This document shows, piece by piece, positions 26,409 through 36,437 of a stretch of DNA of 50,971 nucleotides. The DNA is from Anaerolineales bacterium (GTDB lineage Bacteria > Chloroflexota > Anaerolineae > Anaerolineales > UBA11657): assembly GCA_022450585.1 (NCBI GenBank), contig JAKUPR010000003.1:6095-57065 (forward strand), given 5' to 3'. How positions within the stretch are numbered: position 1 is the stretch's first letter; every line of letters starts with the position of its first letter. The position numbers and the translations under genes were made by a program. Under the pieces are notes generated by a model, which had not been told where the DNA came from, did not search any database, and was given only the letters and a program-made list of their open reading frames with translations.

Positions 26409-28160
26409 ATGTTGAAAGATAACAATATCATTGCATTGAACTCAGCTAGTGCTAATACGGTGGACAATATCCCAGAGAGATTTCATGAAAGGTTTGACAG
26501 TAATGGTGCGATTATAAGTTCTCACTGGCCGCGGATTACTACTGAGGAATCAGAACTCTACTTTCAGAGTAGGCACCGGGGATTGCAACTGCTGTTAATC
26601 AATCCGCCTATTAGGGAGTGGTCCCATCCAAACATCATGCCCATTGGACATGGGTATGTTGGAGCAGTCGCTGTTATGGATGGACACAAAGTGGATGTAT
26701 TGGATCTTAACGCAGAGCGTGGTGGACCTGTGACGGATGCAGGAAGTAAGTTTTCTGTCTGGGTAGAAAATGAAATAATTAATAGGTTGGACAAGCAAAA
26801 ACCTGATGTGATTGGTATTGGCGGCATCATTACTCAATACAAATTGATTAAAAAGATAGCTACGATTTGCAAGAGACTCTGTCCAGATGTTCCGATTGTA
26901 CTTGGAGGAGGCATTGCCTCGTGTTTACCGGAATTTATGGTCACACGTCTCCCAATAGATGTAGCCTTGCAGGAAGAGGGAGAGGTCACTATTTCTGAGC
27001 TGCTCCATCGTCTGGAAGTAGGGGAGTCCCTTAAGGGATTGGTTGGAATAGCATATCGTCATGAGATTCGGCCTGGTGAATGGACGGTTCGTAACAATGG
27101 ACTGCGTCCGTCGGTTCAGAGTCAGCAAGCTGGTCTCGATGGTCTACCTTGGCCATTGCGTTCAGCTTGGCCGGTTGAGGAAGTGTACAAGCATAATCCG
27201 GTTGGACATCTTAACTGGCAGACTAAGTGGGTCGATGGTGCTGCGGGTGATCCAGGGCAATACTCTGTATCGATGATCGCATCACGTGGGTGTCCTTATG
27301 CGGTCAGGGCTTGTGACTATTGCTATGCTGCTTATCTCGGAAAACAATATCGATTGCGAAGTCCCAAGGAAGTCGTGGATGAGATGCAATATCTTAAGGA
27401 ACGTTTTGGGGTTACATACATTCACTTCTTGGATGATTTGTTGCTTACGGAGTATCGATGGGGTCTAGAGTTATTTGATGAGCTTCGTCGCCGTAAGGAG
27501 ACGGCCGGTTTCGAGGTAATGTGGGGTGGGACATGCCGAACCAACATAGTGGCGGCAGACGTATTAAGGGCTAGGCGAGAAGGTCGCCCGAACATTTTGG
27601 AGCAAGGATACGAGGTTGGAATGCGCCAAGCTTGCTATGGTGTCGAGTCCGCCAGTCCTACTATCTTGAAGGCAATTGATAAAAGTGGGCAGACAGTTGA
27701 AAGGATGGAGATCGCTATTAATGAGACACAGCGTGTTCTTGGTTATGCTGACTGTTCGTTTATGATCGCCTCACCGGGTGAGACTCGAGACACCGTGCGT
27801 GAAACGGTCGAGTTTTGCAAGAAGGTGGGTTTGAATCCAGAGGTATTTTTCTTTACTACGGCCTATCCGGGCACATCCTTCTGGCAATTAGCGCTTGACA
27901 TGGGGTTAATTTGTAAGGCAGTGACTGGGGAAAAGGGACCGGCTGACGATGACATCATTGAAGAGTATTTCTTGCGGCTGGGTGAGCAGGGTGATGACGT
28001 TAGAACTAACTTCAGTGATCTGTCCGATGAAGAGATAATTGAGCTTTCTTGGTGGGCTATAAGCGAGCTGGGTGCACAAAATACTGTGCGACATCCGCAC
28101 TCTGGCGAGATGCAGGATCGCACACAAGCTGTACGCGGGGCAACTAAGGCAGATTTATAA
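26409..28160 (+). CDS. B12-binding-domain-like radical SAM protein with atypical CX6CX2C cluster motif
   Basis: 583 aa; N-terminal cobalamin-binding-like fold (LLINPPIREW, GHGYVGAVAVMDGHKVDVLDLN, VLGGGIAS), then SRGCPYAVRACDYCYA and EVMWGGTCRTN; HFLDDLLL. Confidence 0.85.
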   Translation: MLKDNNIIALNSASANTVDNIPERFHERFDSNGAIISSHWPRITTEESELYFQSRHRGLQLLLINPPIREWSHPNIMPIGHGYVGAVAVMDGHKVDVLDLNAERGGPVTDAGSKFSVWVENEIINRLDKQKPDVIGIGGIITQYKLIKKIATICKRLCPDVPIVLGGGIASCLPEFMVTRLPIDVALQEEGEVTISELLHRLEVGESLKGLVGIAYRHEIRPGEWTVRNNGLRPSVQSQQAGLDGLPWPLRSAWPVEEVYKHNPVGHLNWQTKWVDGAAGDPGQYSVSMIASRGCPYAVRACDYCYAAYLGKQYRLRSPKEVVDEMQYLKERFGVTYIHFLDDLLLTEYRWGLELFDELRRRKETAGFEVMWGGTCRTNIVAADVLRARREGRPNILEQGYEVGMRQACYGVESASPTILKAIDKSGQTVERMEIAINETQRVLGYADCSFMIASPGETRDTVRETVEFCKKVGLNPEVFFFTTAYPGTSFWQLALDMGLICKAVTGEKGPADDDIIEEYFLRLGEQGDDVRTNFSDLSDEEIIELSWWAISELGAQNTVRHPHSGEMQDRTQAVRGATKADL

Positions 28161-28426
28161 ACTTATAGTTTATTCTATCCATGTTGTTTGGCTGATTGCT
28201 TGTAACATAAGAATACGTTGTCTACTGAGTTTGTTTTCGACCTAATAGGTTAGGTTTAGGCTTCTGGCCTGTAACCTCGATGTTGCGGCGCTGACCAAAG
28301 ATATAGAATTAGTAGTTTGTCGCAAATCAAATTGATTATCAGAAAATGCTTTGGTCCAATATACACTCTAGCGGTTACACATCATGTTGATTTTTTTCAT
28401 TCCGTTCATTTATTCTGAAAACTTGC

Positions 28427-29143
28427 ATGGGCAAGCCACATTATGTGGTGCGTGACCAAGGACTGATTGCGTACATGAATTTAACTGATATCGGAGTATG
28501 GTCATGTGGTCGTACGTCGAGTTCTCGGTGCCCTAACAAGATGATACGTTCGTTTCATGATACGACCTTAACTGATATATTGTTGACAAAATTAGCGGAG
28601 CTTCAAAACAACGTTTTCTTTGCTGGTTTTGAGCCGGTATTTCAGGAGAAGTGCAAGAAACACAAAGTTCCCTTTGTACAGAGGACCCAAAACTCTGCCA
28701 CGGTAGACCAGCCAGCTTCTGAAATATATAATTTCCTCGAGTCTCAGCCGTATGAGCTTATGTTACATATAAATGCGTGTGTTCCGTTCCTGAGAACCAG
28801 CACCATTGTTGAATTTTTAGAGAGATGTGTCGGTGATGGGCGGCCGTGTTTTGGTGTTTTTAATAGAATTAACTATTTTACTTTCACTGATGGGACGCCT
28901 ATAAACTGGCCTGATGACCTTACAACGATTAACACCAAGAATGTTTCACCTGTCTATGAATTTGCTCACGTATTCTACTTTTTTGAAAAACAATATTTTG
29001 TTGAAAATGGATGGTTTTGGGATTGGAAAGATGTCAGATATATTGAAATACCGGGAGGGTTAGAAACCTTTGATATTGATCATGAAGAGGATTTTCTAAT
29101 GGCAGAAACTCTTTGGCGAGGGTTACATCATTCTGTAGAATGA
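28427..29143 (+). CDS. Divergent acylneuraminate cytidylyltransferase-like protein
   Basis: 238 aa (true start may be ATG 28475); GRTSSSRCPNKMI in place of ARGGSKRxPxKN, MLHINACVPFLR, C-terminal TFDIDHEEDFLMAETL typical of CMP-NulO synthetases. Confidence 0.7.
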   Translation: MGKPHYVVRDQGLIAYMNLTDIGVWSCGRTSSSRCPNKMIRSFHDTTLTDILLTKLAELQNNVFFAGFEPVFQEKCKKHKVPFVQRTQNSATVDQPASEIYNFLESQPYELMLHINACVPFLRTSTIVEFLERCVGDGRPCFGVFNRINYFTFTDGTPINWPDDLTTINTKNVSPVYEFAHVFYFFEKQYFVENGWFWDWKDVRYIEIPGGLETFDIDHEEDFLMAETLWRGLHHSVE

Positions 29144-29194
29144 TTCCTTTCTGTAAATTAGTGTATTTGAGAGTTTTCCTTTAAGTACAGAATT

Positions 29195-30268
29195 ATGAAT
29201 TTGTCAAAATTACTGATCGAGAAACCTGGAATTTCAAATCTCCATACTCCATATATAGTGGCTGAGGCAGGTGTCAATCATGAGGGATCCATACCAATTG
29301 CAGAACGTTTAATTGAAGAAGCGAAGGAGGGCGGTGCCAATGCCATTAAGTTTCAGGCATATAAGGCTGATACTATTGCTTCCAGGAATTCTCCTGCATA
29401 TTGGGACACGAGCGAGGAACCTATCACCAATCAATTTGATTTGTTTAAAAAGCACGATAAGTTTTGGAGAAAAGAGTTTGAAGTATTGAAAAAAAGGTGT
29501 GATGACGTTGGCATTGAATTTATTTGTACGCCGTTTGATTTTGAATCTGCCTTATTCCTAAATGATCTACTGCAAGTATTTAAGATATCTTCTTCAGATA
29601 TTACCAACAGGCCTCTCATTGAATTTATTGCAGAATTTGGTAAGCCGATTATTCTTTCTACGGGGGCTAGTAACCAAAATGAGATTGCTTCAGCAGTTCG
29701 GTGGATAAAAGATGTCCGTGACAACCCATTGGCTTTGTTGCATTGCATACTTAATTATCCTACTGAGGACAAAATCGCTCATCTAGGTGGGATCATCGGC
29801 CTACAGAATGCATTTCCGGAATTGGTAATAGGGTATTCGGATCACACTTTGCCTAGGGACATGGAAACACTTGTTGTGGCAACTTTGGTTGGAGCGCGGA
29901 TTATTGAAAAACATTTCACTCATGACAAGAGTATTGCCGGCAATGATCACTACCATGCTATGGATAAGACCGACATCCAATTCTTTAGGGAACGATTTGA
30001 AAGAGTAATTTCTCTGATTGGTGATCAGTCGATAAGATTTATGCCGGAAGAGGAAATAGCTCGTCATAATGAGCGCCGGGGCATCGTGGCAGCTAGAGAT
30101 CTTTCAGTGGGACACCAGATAAGCGAAGGTGATTTAGATTTCAAGCGGCCTGCCTATGGTATCAGTCCGGCAGAGTATAAGAGTGTGCTAGGAAAGATAA
30201 TTAGAAGTGCTGTTCAAGCTGACGCGCCATTAAAATGGGAAGATTTACATCTTCAAAGGGACTCCTAA
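29195..30268 (+). CDS. Second NeuB-family nonulosonic acid synthase with SAF domain
   Basis: 357 aa; YIVAEAGVNHEGSIPIAERLIEEAKEGGANAIKFQAYKADTIAS, CTPFDFESALFL, FKISSSDITNRPLI, STGAS, GYSDHTLP, EKHFTHDK. Confidence 0.92.
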   Translation: MNLSKLLIEKPGISNLHTPYIVAEAGVNHEGSIPIAERLIEEAKEGGANAIKFQAYKADTIASRNSPAYWDTSEEPITNQFDLFKKHDKFWRKEFEVLKKRCDDVGIEFICTPFDFESALFLNDLLQVFKISSSDITNRPLIEFIAEFGKPIILSTGASNQNEIASAVRWIKDVRDNPLALLHCILNYPTEDKIAHLGGIIGLQNAFPELVIGYSDHTLPRDMETLVVATLVGARIIEKHFTHDKSIAGNDHYHAMDKTDIQFFRERFERVISLIGDQSIRFMPEEEIARHNERRGIVAARDLSVGHQISEGDLDFKRPAYGISPAEYKSVLGKIIRSAVQADAPLKWEDLHLQRDS

Positions 30269-30270
30269 CT

Positions 30271-30885
30271 ATGCAATATGTAGATGTTTCTGTGATTGTG
30301 ACCAATTTCAACTACGGCAAACTTATACGTCGCTGTATCCGTTCCTTACTACATCAGGCTTTGCCGTCAGAGAATTATGAAATTATCGTTGTGGATGATT
30401 ACTCAACTGACGATTCTTTGGATGCAATAGGGACATTTGTTGAATCAGGAGAAGTGCGGTTAATTCAAAACAGTGAAAACCTGGGGATAGGAGCCAGCGC
30501 TCAGGTAGGTGTTATAAATTCTCGCGGAAAATTTGTGGTTCGTGTCGACTCAGATGATTATGTGCAACCCCCATTTTTGTACATGTTATACAATTTTTTG
30601 AAGTACAACCCAAAGTATGTGGCAGTATCTTGCGATTATTTTCTTACTGATAATGAAGAGCGGATAATTCAGGCGGAATCTTTTGAGGAAAAAGGCCTTG
30701 CGTGTGGTTTAATGTTTCGTACTTCCTACTTGGAAGTCATTGGATCATACAATACTGCAAAACGAGTTTTTGAAGATAAAGATTTGTTTAATCGGATTGA
30801 ACTCGATAAGATTTATCATTTACCAGTGCCTTTATACAACTATGTCAAGCACGGGAACGCCACGACCGATAGATATAACCCCTAA
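30271..30885 (+). CDS. Compact family 2 glycosyltransferase
   Basis: VSVIVTNFNYGKLIRRCIRSLL, IIVVDDYSTDDSL, VRVDSDDYV; ATG 30271 preferred over the track start at 30235. Confidence 0.87.
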   Translation: MQYVDVSVIVTNFNYGKLIRRCIRSLLHQALPSENYEIIVVDDYSTDDSLDAIGTFVESGEVRLIQNSENLGIGASAQVGVINSRGKFVVRVDSDDYVQPPFLYMLYNFLKYNPKYVAVSCDYFLTDNEERIIQAESFEEKGLACGLMFRTSYLEVIGSYNTAKRVFEDKDLFNRIELDKIYHLPVPLYNYVKHGNATTDRYNP

Positions 30886-30991
30886 TACTTTTTGGAAAGG
30901 TAAATTAATTTGGGAATCTCGATTTATTCTTGCACTTTGTTGCTAATGATGCTCATCTAGTTTGGCGGTATCTTATAAGATTGACATAATT

Positions 30992-31726
30992 ATGGCAAAT
31001 CCACAGGTTATTGCGGTCATTCCCGCAAGAGGCGGAAGTAAAAGACTGCCAAGAAAGAATGTCCGTGTGCTTCGGGAAATCCCGCTGATTGCATATCCTA
31101 TACATGCCGCACTGTCCGCGGATTTTATCGATACTGTACTTGTTTCTACTGACAATGATGAGATTGCGGATGTAGCTCGGAAGTGGGGTGCGGAGATTGT
31201 TGAACGACCGGTTGAGATTAGTCGCGATACTTCTCCCATAGATGAGGCATTGCGACACGCTCTGCAATTCTGGCATCGGAAAGCAAATGTTGCTCCGGAG
31301 ATGCTAGTCTGGCTTCAAGCTGACGTACCTATTCACAAGCCTGGCATGATTGACAGGGTAGTTCAAATGCTGAGGACTGATGGGAATGCATCTGCAGTCG
31401 CAACCGGATATCGCGTGTCTGAGCATCCGTCTTGGATGAAGACGATGGATGCGGATGGTTACATGTATCCTTTGGAACCTAGTATGACCACATATCGCCT
31501 ACAAGATTTGCCGGATTTGTTCCTTCTAGATGGCGCAATAATGGCGATGCGGCCCGAGAATCTTGAGAATGATGAAGTAGGTCTACATGTGTATCTAGGT
31601 GAACATCCCAGGCTTCTTGTGCAAGAGCACCCCATGTATTCATTGAACGTTGAGACCATGGAGCAAATGGAGATAGCGCAATTTCATCTAGAACGTCACC
31701 CCGAATTGGTTCCGCCCCGAATTTAA
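30992..31726 (+). CDS. pseF: Acylneuraminate cytidylyltransferase (PseF-like)
   Basis: VIAVIPARGGSKRLPRKNVRVLREIPLIAYPIHAAL, VSTDNDEIADVA, WLQADVPIHKPG; ATG 30992 preferred over TTG 30962. Confidence 0.87.
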   Translation: MANPQVIAVIPARGGSKRLPRKNVRVLREIPLIAYPIHAALSADFIDTVLVSTDNDEIADVARKWGAEIVERPVEISRDTSPIDEALRHALQFWHRKANVAPEMLVWLQADVPIHKPGMIDRVVQMLRTDGNASAVATGYRVSEHPSWMKTMDADGYMYPLEPSMTTYRLQDLPDLFLLDGAIMAMRPENLENDEVGLHVYLGEHPRLLVQEHPMYSLNVETMEQMEIAQFHLERHPELVPPRI

Positions 31727-33171
31727 TGAAGTCTAGTTCAAGTTCGACTAATCGAAGCGCCGTGGTGTTGTGTGTTCATCATAAACCTTGGCTTGTGATG
31801 TCCACTTGGATTACTACATTGGCACAGGATTACCAGGACTTTGACATCTACATAGTTTATAACGTTGGGGATGGTAGCTGTCCTGATAAGTCCTCGTACG
31901 ATTCTTATCGCCATTTTGAGGAGGGATTAGAGACAGAATCTGCACTTGATCATGAGATTGAAAGAGATTCGTACGCGAAGTATGATCAATTAGCGCGAAC
32001 AAGCGGTGTTAATCCAAAACTGAGTCCATTTGATGAGAGGGTACGGGATGTTTGTCGGGTTCATCGAAGCAATGTTTTTGAGCTTGAGTTTGAAAATGAT
32101 CATTCTCTTGATTCTGGAACATGGTATAAGTTCATCAGAACCGGAATATGGAGAAACTACGATCACGTGTTTTTCGTCCAAGAAGGCACATTGTTGACTA
32201 GGACAAATGTTTTATCATCTACCCTAAGTTTTATGAATCATAACAATGTTCACTTTATCGCAGCTGGACACATGAAAAGAAGGATGTCGAAGCGTGTTTT
32301 TCTCAACTACAATACGTATGGAAAGCATTCTACAGAAATAGAACCGATAGATTATTTTCACGATCGCATGATGGGTGAAGTATTAGAGGTTTTTAGTCGT
32401 GACCGTGTATTTAAATCTCTGTGTGATCGATGGACTATGGATTACTCTGGTGATACTCAGCATCATGTTCCGGACATCTGGGGTAGTAGTGCGATATGGC
32501 GTCGTATCCGCAGTATATCTGATTCTCGTGTGCCCGTCTTGGGTCGGTGGAAATGGCTTAAAGATATGCTAATGAGGTATCGGAATATTTTTCCGAAGCT
32601 CGACTCATTTGTGGCGAGAGTAGGACTCACGAGGGTTGTAGATTTAATCCCGAAAAGCCTGATGTCTTCTTTGGGATATGAGTCCAATGTCGACTTGCGA
32701 GACTGCGCGGTTTATGTCAATTGCCTAAGACAAACTCTTAGTGACACAGTATCAGCTCTGGACCATGATACGGTTAAATTTCATTGCGCGGATGATATGG
32801 AATGGTTTGGATGTTCTACTAATCACATTGTTAGTCGTGTGTTTTTGGAACGTTTCTCTGAGAAACTTGAGCAGTACAGTATGTACGATGTATTAGACAT
32901 TCCCTTCGCCGGAACTGCATTAGAACCCATGTGGGGGTTCCTGCCCTCTTGGTTAGGTTTTGAAAAATGGTTCTTTGATGGATATCATCGCGTAGCCAAG
33001 AACTTTCAGAGTTTGAGACGAGAGGATGATCCAGAAGGAATGGCTAGCTACATTAATCGTTACCATTGGGGCAATCTACACGTAGACTGGCATGAGGATT
33101 ACATCAAGTTGAAGGGGACTAGTTCAAATTGTGCTGGTTTGAAAAATATCCTGCCCAATTCCTATTTCTAG
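31726..33171 (+). CDS. Uncharacterised protein with glycosyltransferase-A-like N-terminus
   Basis: 481 aa, start overlaps previous stop; AVVLCVHHKPWLVMSTWITTLAQDYQDFDIYIVYNVGDG and YDHVFFVQEGTLLTR resemble a GT-A scaffold; no confident family. Confidence 0.55.
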   Translation: MKSSSSSTNRSAVVLCVHHKPWLVMSTWITTLAQDYQDFDIYIVYNVGDGSCPDKSSYDSYRHFEEGLETESALDHEIERDSYAKYDQLARTSGVNPKLSPFDERVRDVCRVHRSNVFELEFENDHSLDSGTWYKFIRTGIWRNYDHVFFVQEGTLLTRTNVLSSTLSFMNHNNVHFIAAGHMKRRMSKRVFLNYNTYGKHSTEIEPIDYFHDRMMGEVLEVFSRDRVFKSLCDRWTMDYSGDTQHHVPDIWGSSAIWRRIRSISDSRVPVLGRWKWLKDMLMRYRNIFPKLDSFVARVGLTRVVDLIPKSLMSSLGYESNVDLRDCAVYVNCLRQTLSDTVSALDHDTVKFHCADDMEWFGCSTNHIVSRVFLERFSEKLEQYSMYDVLDIPFAGTALEPMWGFLPSWLGFEKWFFDGYHRVAKNFQSLRREDDPEGMASYINRYHWGNLHVDWHEDYIKLKGTSSNCAGLKNILPNSYF

Positions 33172-33365
33172 CGGTACTCGAGTGTTGTCGGTTACTCTTT
33201 CGTATTTCTGTTCGAAAGTGGTCTGTAGAATTAGTGTTTGAAATAATCCTGCCAAATATTACTAACAATAAGGTCAGCACAGAGTTTGGATCCTCGGCCT
33301 TGTGAAATTTGATATAGGCGATTAGTTTTGTGTTATCAATTGATATTTTGTGAAGGAATGATGCA

Positions 33366-34325
33366 GTGATTAGATTGAAGAACAAATATGATGGCAAATC
33401 TGCTGTAGTTGTTTTAGGTGGGCCATCTATATTGGAGCAAAATATAGATCTGGGTCTTATCAATAAGGATAAGTACACGATTTTTGTTGAAAGTAAAGCA
33501 TTGACACCTCATTTCCTAGATAGTGGTCTTGAGCCAGACTTCTGTGTGATGGCGTTTCCCGAGAAGTGGAAATCCAATTCTCTTCAAGACTGTGTCTTCC
33601 GCTCCTTTCTTGCCCAATCAAATATAAGCTCGCTCTTGAAGCCTGAGCATGACAATGTTGTTGGACACATGAAGGAAAACTTTGATTCCTACTTTGAGCC
33701 GTGGAGAGCGCACAGAGGTGCTCATAAGCGTTATCGATGGAAGCCCGATGTTTATCTGAAAGAATCTCCTTATGAGTTAATTCGGGAGTTTCCAAATGCA
33801 ATGATTATTGCTAGACGGGATTTACTAGCATATTATTTCCCAGATTTTGAGTATCCTAACGAAACCTATTTCTTCGAATATTCTAGTGATTCGGAAGCAT
33901 TTGATCTGGAGAGATATTACAATCCTCTTGTACAGAGCGACAAGGTAATATTGGCGGACAATTCTTTCTACAATTCGGCGGCGATCTCACTGTATCCACT
34001 ACTAAATTTTATGGGATTTGGCGAAGTTTTTTTCCTAGGCATGGATATGTCGATGCTTGGATCAATGGAGTATGCAGCGTTATATACATTCAAGTCAATG
34101 TTTCACTATTGGTGGTACTTTGTCAGAAGTAGTCATGCATTCAACCCGAATTATAAGGCGAATCGCCCCTTCTACTTTCGACCAAAAAGTGAGTTTAATG
34201 ATTTGCACCTCATTTGGAATTACGAGCCTATTAGGTTTGTTCGCGTATACAATAGGTTCAAATATGCGGCACCAATAAAGGATATCCCTAGTGTTTCAAT
34301 TGAGCATTTCTTGGCGAATCAATGA
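33366..34325 (+). CDS. Maf/DUF115-like (motility-associated-factor-type) glycosyltransferase
   Basis: 319 aa; YDGKSAVVVLGGPSILEQNIDL, IFVESKALTPHFLDSGLEPDFCV, NSAAISLYPLLNFMGFGEVFFLGMDMSM, resembling the MAF_flag10/DUF115 core. Confidence 0.65.
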   Translation: MIRLKNKYDGKSAVVVLGGPSILEQNIDLGLINKDKYTIFVESKALTPHFLDSGLEPDFCVMAFPEKWKSNSLQDCVFRSFLAQSNISSLLKPEHDNVVGHMKENFDSYFEPWRAHRGAHKRYRWKPDVYLKESPYELIREFPNAMIIARRDLLAYYFPDFEYPNETYFFEYSSDSEAFDLERYYNPLVQSDKVILADNSFYNSAAISLYPLLNFMGFGEVFFLGMDMSMLGSMEYAALYTFKSMFHYWWYFVRSSHAFNPNYKANRPFYFRPKSEFNDLHLIWNYEPIRFVRVYNRFKYAAPIKDIPSVSIEHFLANQ

Positions 34326-34559
34326 GGTGTCTAGAGACTGGGAGATATCTAATGGAGCTCCGTCGCGTTCCGCTCATCCAGCGCTTTTTCCAATCGCATT
34401 CACAATCTTGAGACAGGTCTAATCCCTCTTTGAGTTCTCCAGGTTAACTATTGATTGTCTTTGCTGATTCGGAACAGATTATCTATGACTTTGTTCTGGT
34501 CTGTTTACTTCATCATAAACTCTAGCGACATAAATTGAGTAATAAGAGAACATTTTGAT

Positions 34560-36416
34560 ATGTCTGAATTTGGCCCTCTGACTTTTAGTCAACTTCTTAT
34601 CAAGTACGCACTGCCGTTATGGAAGAGCATACTCCTCCTGACTATTGGTACTTTGACATCTAGCATACTAGCAGCTGCACAACCCGCCATTGTGGCAGCA
34701 ATTCTGAATACACTCATGCAAGGACCTAGCATGCAAGGACCTAGCAGTCCGGAACCGGTGCCCAGTTCGCCTTTTGATCTTAACTACTTGGGCTCACGTA
34801 CAGCGGGGCTGCTAAGTCCTATAGGTGGAGATCCGCAAACTATCCTACTCGCTCTTGGAGCAATATATGCGGTCCAAGCGATTATGGTTTCGGGGATCGA
34901 TTATGGGAATCATCTTGTCTCTATTGGGATTCGGTTGAATGCCACCCGTTTTATCCAAAATGACTTGTTGAAGCATCTATTATCACTGAGCCTAGGGCAT
35001 TTTCAAAAAATGAAGTCTGGTGACTTAATCTCACGTGTGACAGCTGATGCCACTCAGACGGCGATAGGTTTAGGCCCACTAGTGCAAGGCATTATTCACC
35101 ATACCGCTCGAATCTTGATTTACGGTGTTTACTTGTGTAGTACTAGCATGTGGCTAACAATCGGTGCAATGCTCATGATTGGGGTCCAGTTTTCGCTCAC
35201 ACGCATTCTTAAGAAGCCTGTCGCAGAACGCACTCGCCGGGAGTTGGACGCTAAGGCTAACTTGTCAACTACTTTGCAAGAAACATTCACTAGCATTCGT
35301 GTATCCAAATCCTTCGGTGCCGAAGAATTTGAGTTGAAAAAATTGGGATCATCGATTGAAGGATTTGTTCGGGCAAATTTGCGTCTCCAACGCGTGGCAA
35401 AATTTGAGGCTCCTGCCCGTGCTTTTCTGGATTCACTTGCCTCGATAGGCATTTTTTTTATTGCACTTGAGGAATTGCGAAAGGGCACGTTGTCTATTGA
35501 GGGCTTAGTGATGTTTGTATATGTTGGTCGTCTCCTCATAACGCCCATTAATCATATGGCCACCAATTTTGTGTGGGTTCAAGCCTTGCGGGCGGGATTT
35601 GAAGGAATAAACAATCTTTTGGCACAGAGATCCAAGGTTCTAGATGGCCCTTTGGTTGCTAAGACCCTTGAGAAGAAAATTGAGTTGAAAGGGGTGTATT
35701 TTTCATATGGACATGACCCTGTTTTAGAGAACGTGTCATTTGACATTAACCTTGGTGAGATGGTTGCATTAGTAGGACCAAGTGGGGCTGGAAAATCTAC
35801 TCTTGCTGACATAATACTGCGTTTGTATGATCCTGATAGGGGGGAGGTCTTATTTGATGGAGTCGGATTACGTGAGTTCAAACAGCATGGATATCGTAGA
35901 CTATTTGGCGTAGTGTCTCAGGAAAGTCTACTCTTTCATGACACTGTGCATAACAACATTCTCTATGGTCGGACTGATCTCACGGAAGAAGATGTGCTCA
36001 GAGCCGCTCGTATGGCCAATGCACATGAATTTGTCACTGCATTTCCCCGTGGTTACGACACAATTGTGGGTGATCGTGGGATTCGTCTATCCGGTGGTGA
36101 GCGTCAGCGCGTGGCCATCGCGCGGGCAGTTGTGGCTAACCCCCCTATTTTAATTATGGACGAAGCGACTAGTGCTTTAGACAGTGAGTCAGAGAGATTG
36201 GTTCAGGTTGCGATTGACCGAATCATTGAAAATGCGACTGCGATAGTGATTGCGCATCGTCTTTCAACTGTGTTGCATGCAGACAAAATCGTGGTGCTCG
36301 ATAATGGTCGAATTGTCGATATTGGTCGGCACCAAGAATTGATAGGGAGATGCGCGCTGTATAGCAAATTGTGCGAATTGCAGTTTCATGAAAGGTTCGA
36401 CATATCTTCAAGCTAG
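34560..36416 (+). CDS. ABC transporter, fused permease and ATPase (MsbA-like exporter)
   Basis: 618 aa; six TM segments, Walker A GPSGAGKST, LSGGERQRVAIARA, Walker B ILIMDEATSALD. Confidence 0.95.
   Translation: MSEFGPLTFSQLLIKYALPLWKSILLLTIGTLTSSILAAAQPAIVAAILNTLMQGPSMQGPSSPEPVPSSPFDLNYLGSRTAGLLSPIGGDPQTILLALGAIYAVQAIMVSGIDYGNHLVSIGIRLNATRFIQNDLLKHLLSLSLGHFQKMKSGDLISRVTADATQTAIGLGPLVQGIIHHTARILIYGVYLCSTSMWLTIGAMLMIGVQFSLTRILKKPVAERTRRELDAKANLSTTLQETFTSIRVSKSFGAEEFELKKLGSSIEGFVRANLRLQRVAKFEAPARAFLDSLASIGIFFIALEELRKGTLSIEGLVMFVYVGRLLITPINHMATNFVWVQALRAGFEGINNLLAQRSKVLDGPLVAKTLEKKIELKGVYFSYGHDPVLENVSFDINLGEMVALVGPSGAGKSTLADIILRLYDPDRGEVLFDGVGLREFKQHGYRRLFGVVSQESLLFHDTVHNNILYGRTDLTEEDVLRAARMANAHEFVTAFPRGYDTIVGDRGIRLSGGERQRVAIARAVVANPPILIMDEATSALDSESERLVQVAIDRIIENATAIVIAHRLSTVLHADKIVVLDNGRIVDIGRHQELIGRCALYSKLCELQFHERFDISSS
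34716..34745 (+). repeat. Perfect 15-bp tandem duplication inside the ABC transporter gene
   Basis: ATGCAAGGACCTAGC at 34716-34730 and 34731-34745; encodes MQGPS MQGPS. Confidence 0.95.
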
Positions 36417-36437
36417 AGGAATAGCGAGGATATTCTC

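Noticed and set aside
35129-35548. 139-aa minus-strand ORF
   Set aside because: Antisense to the ABC transporter gene.
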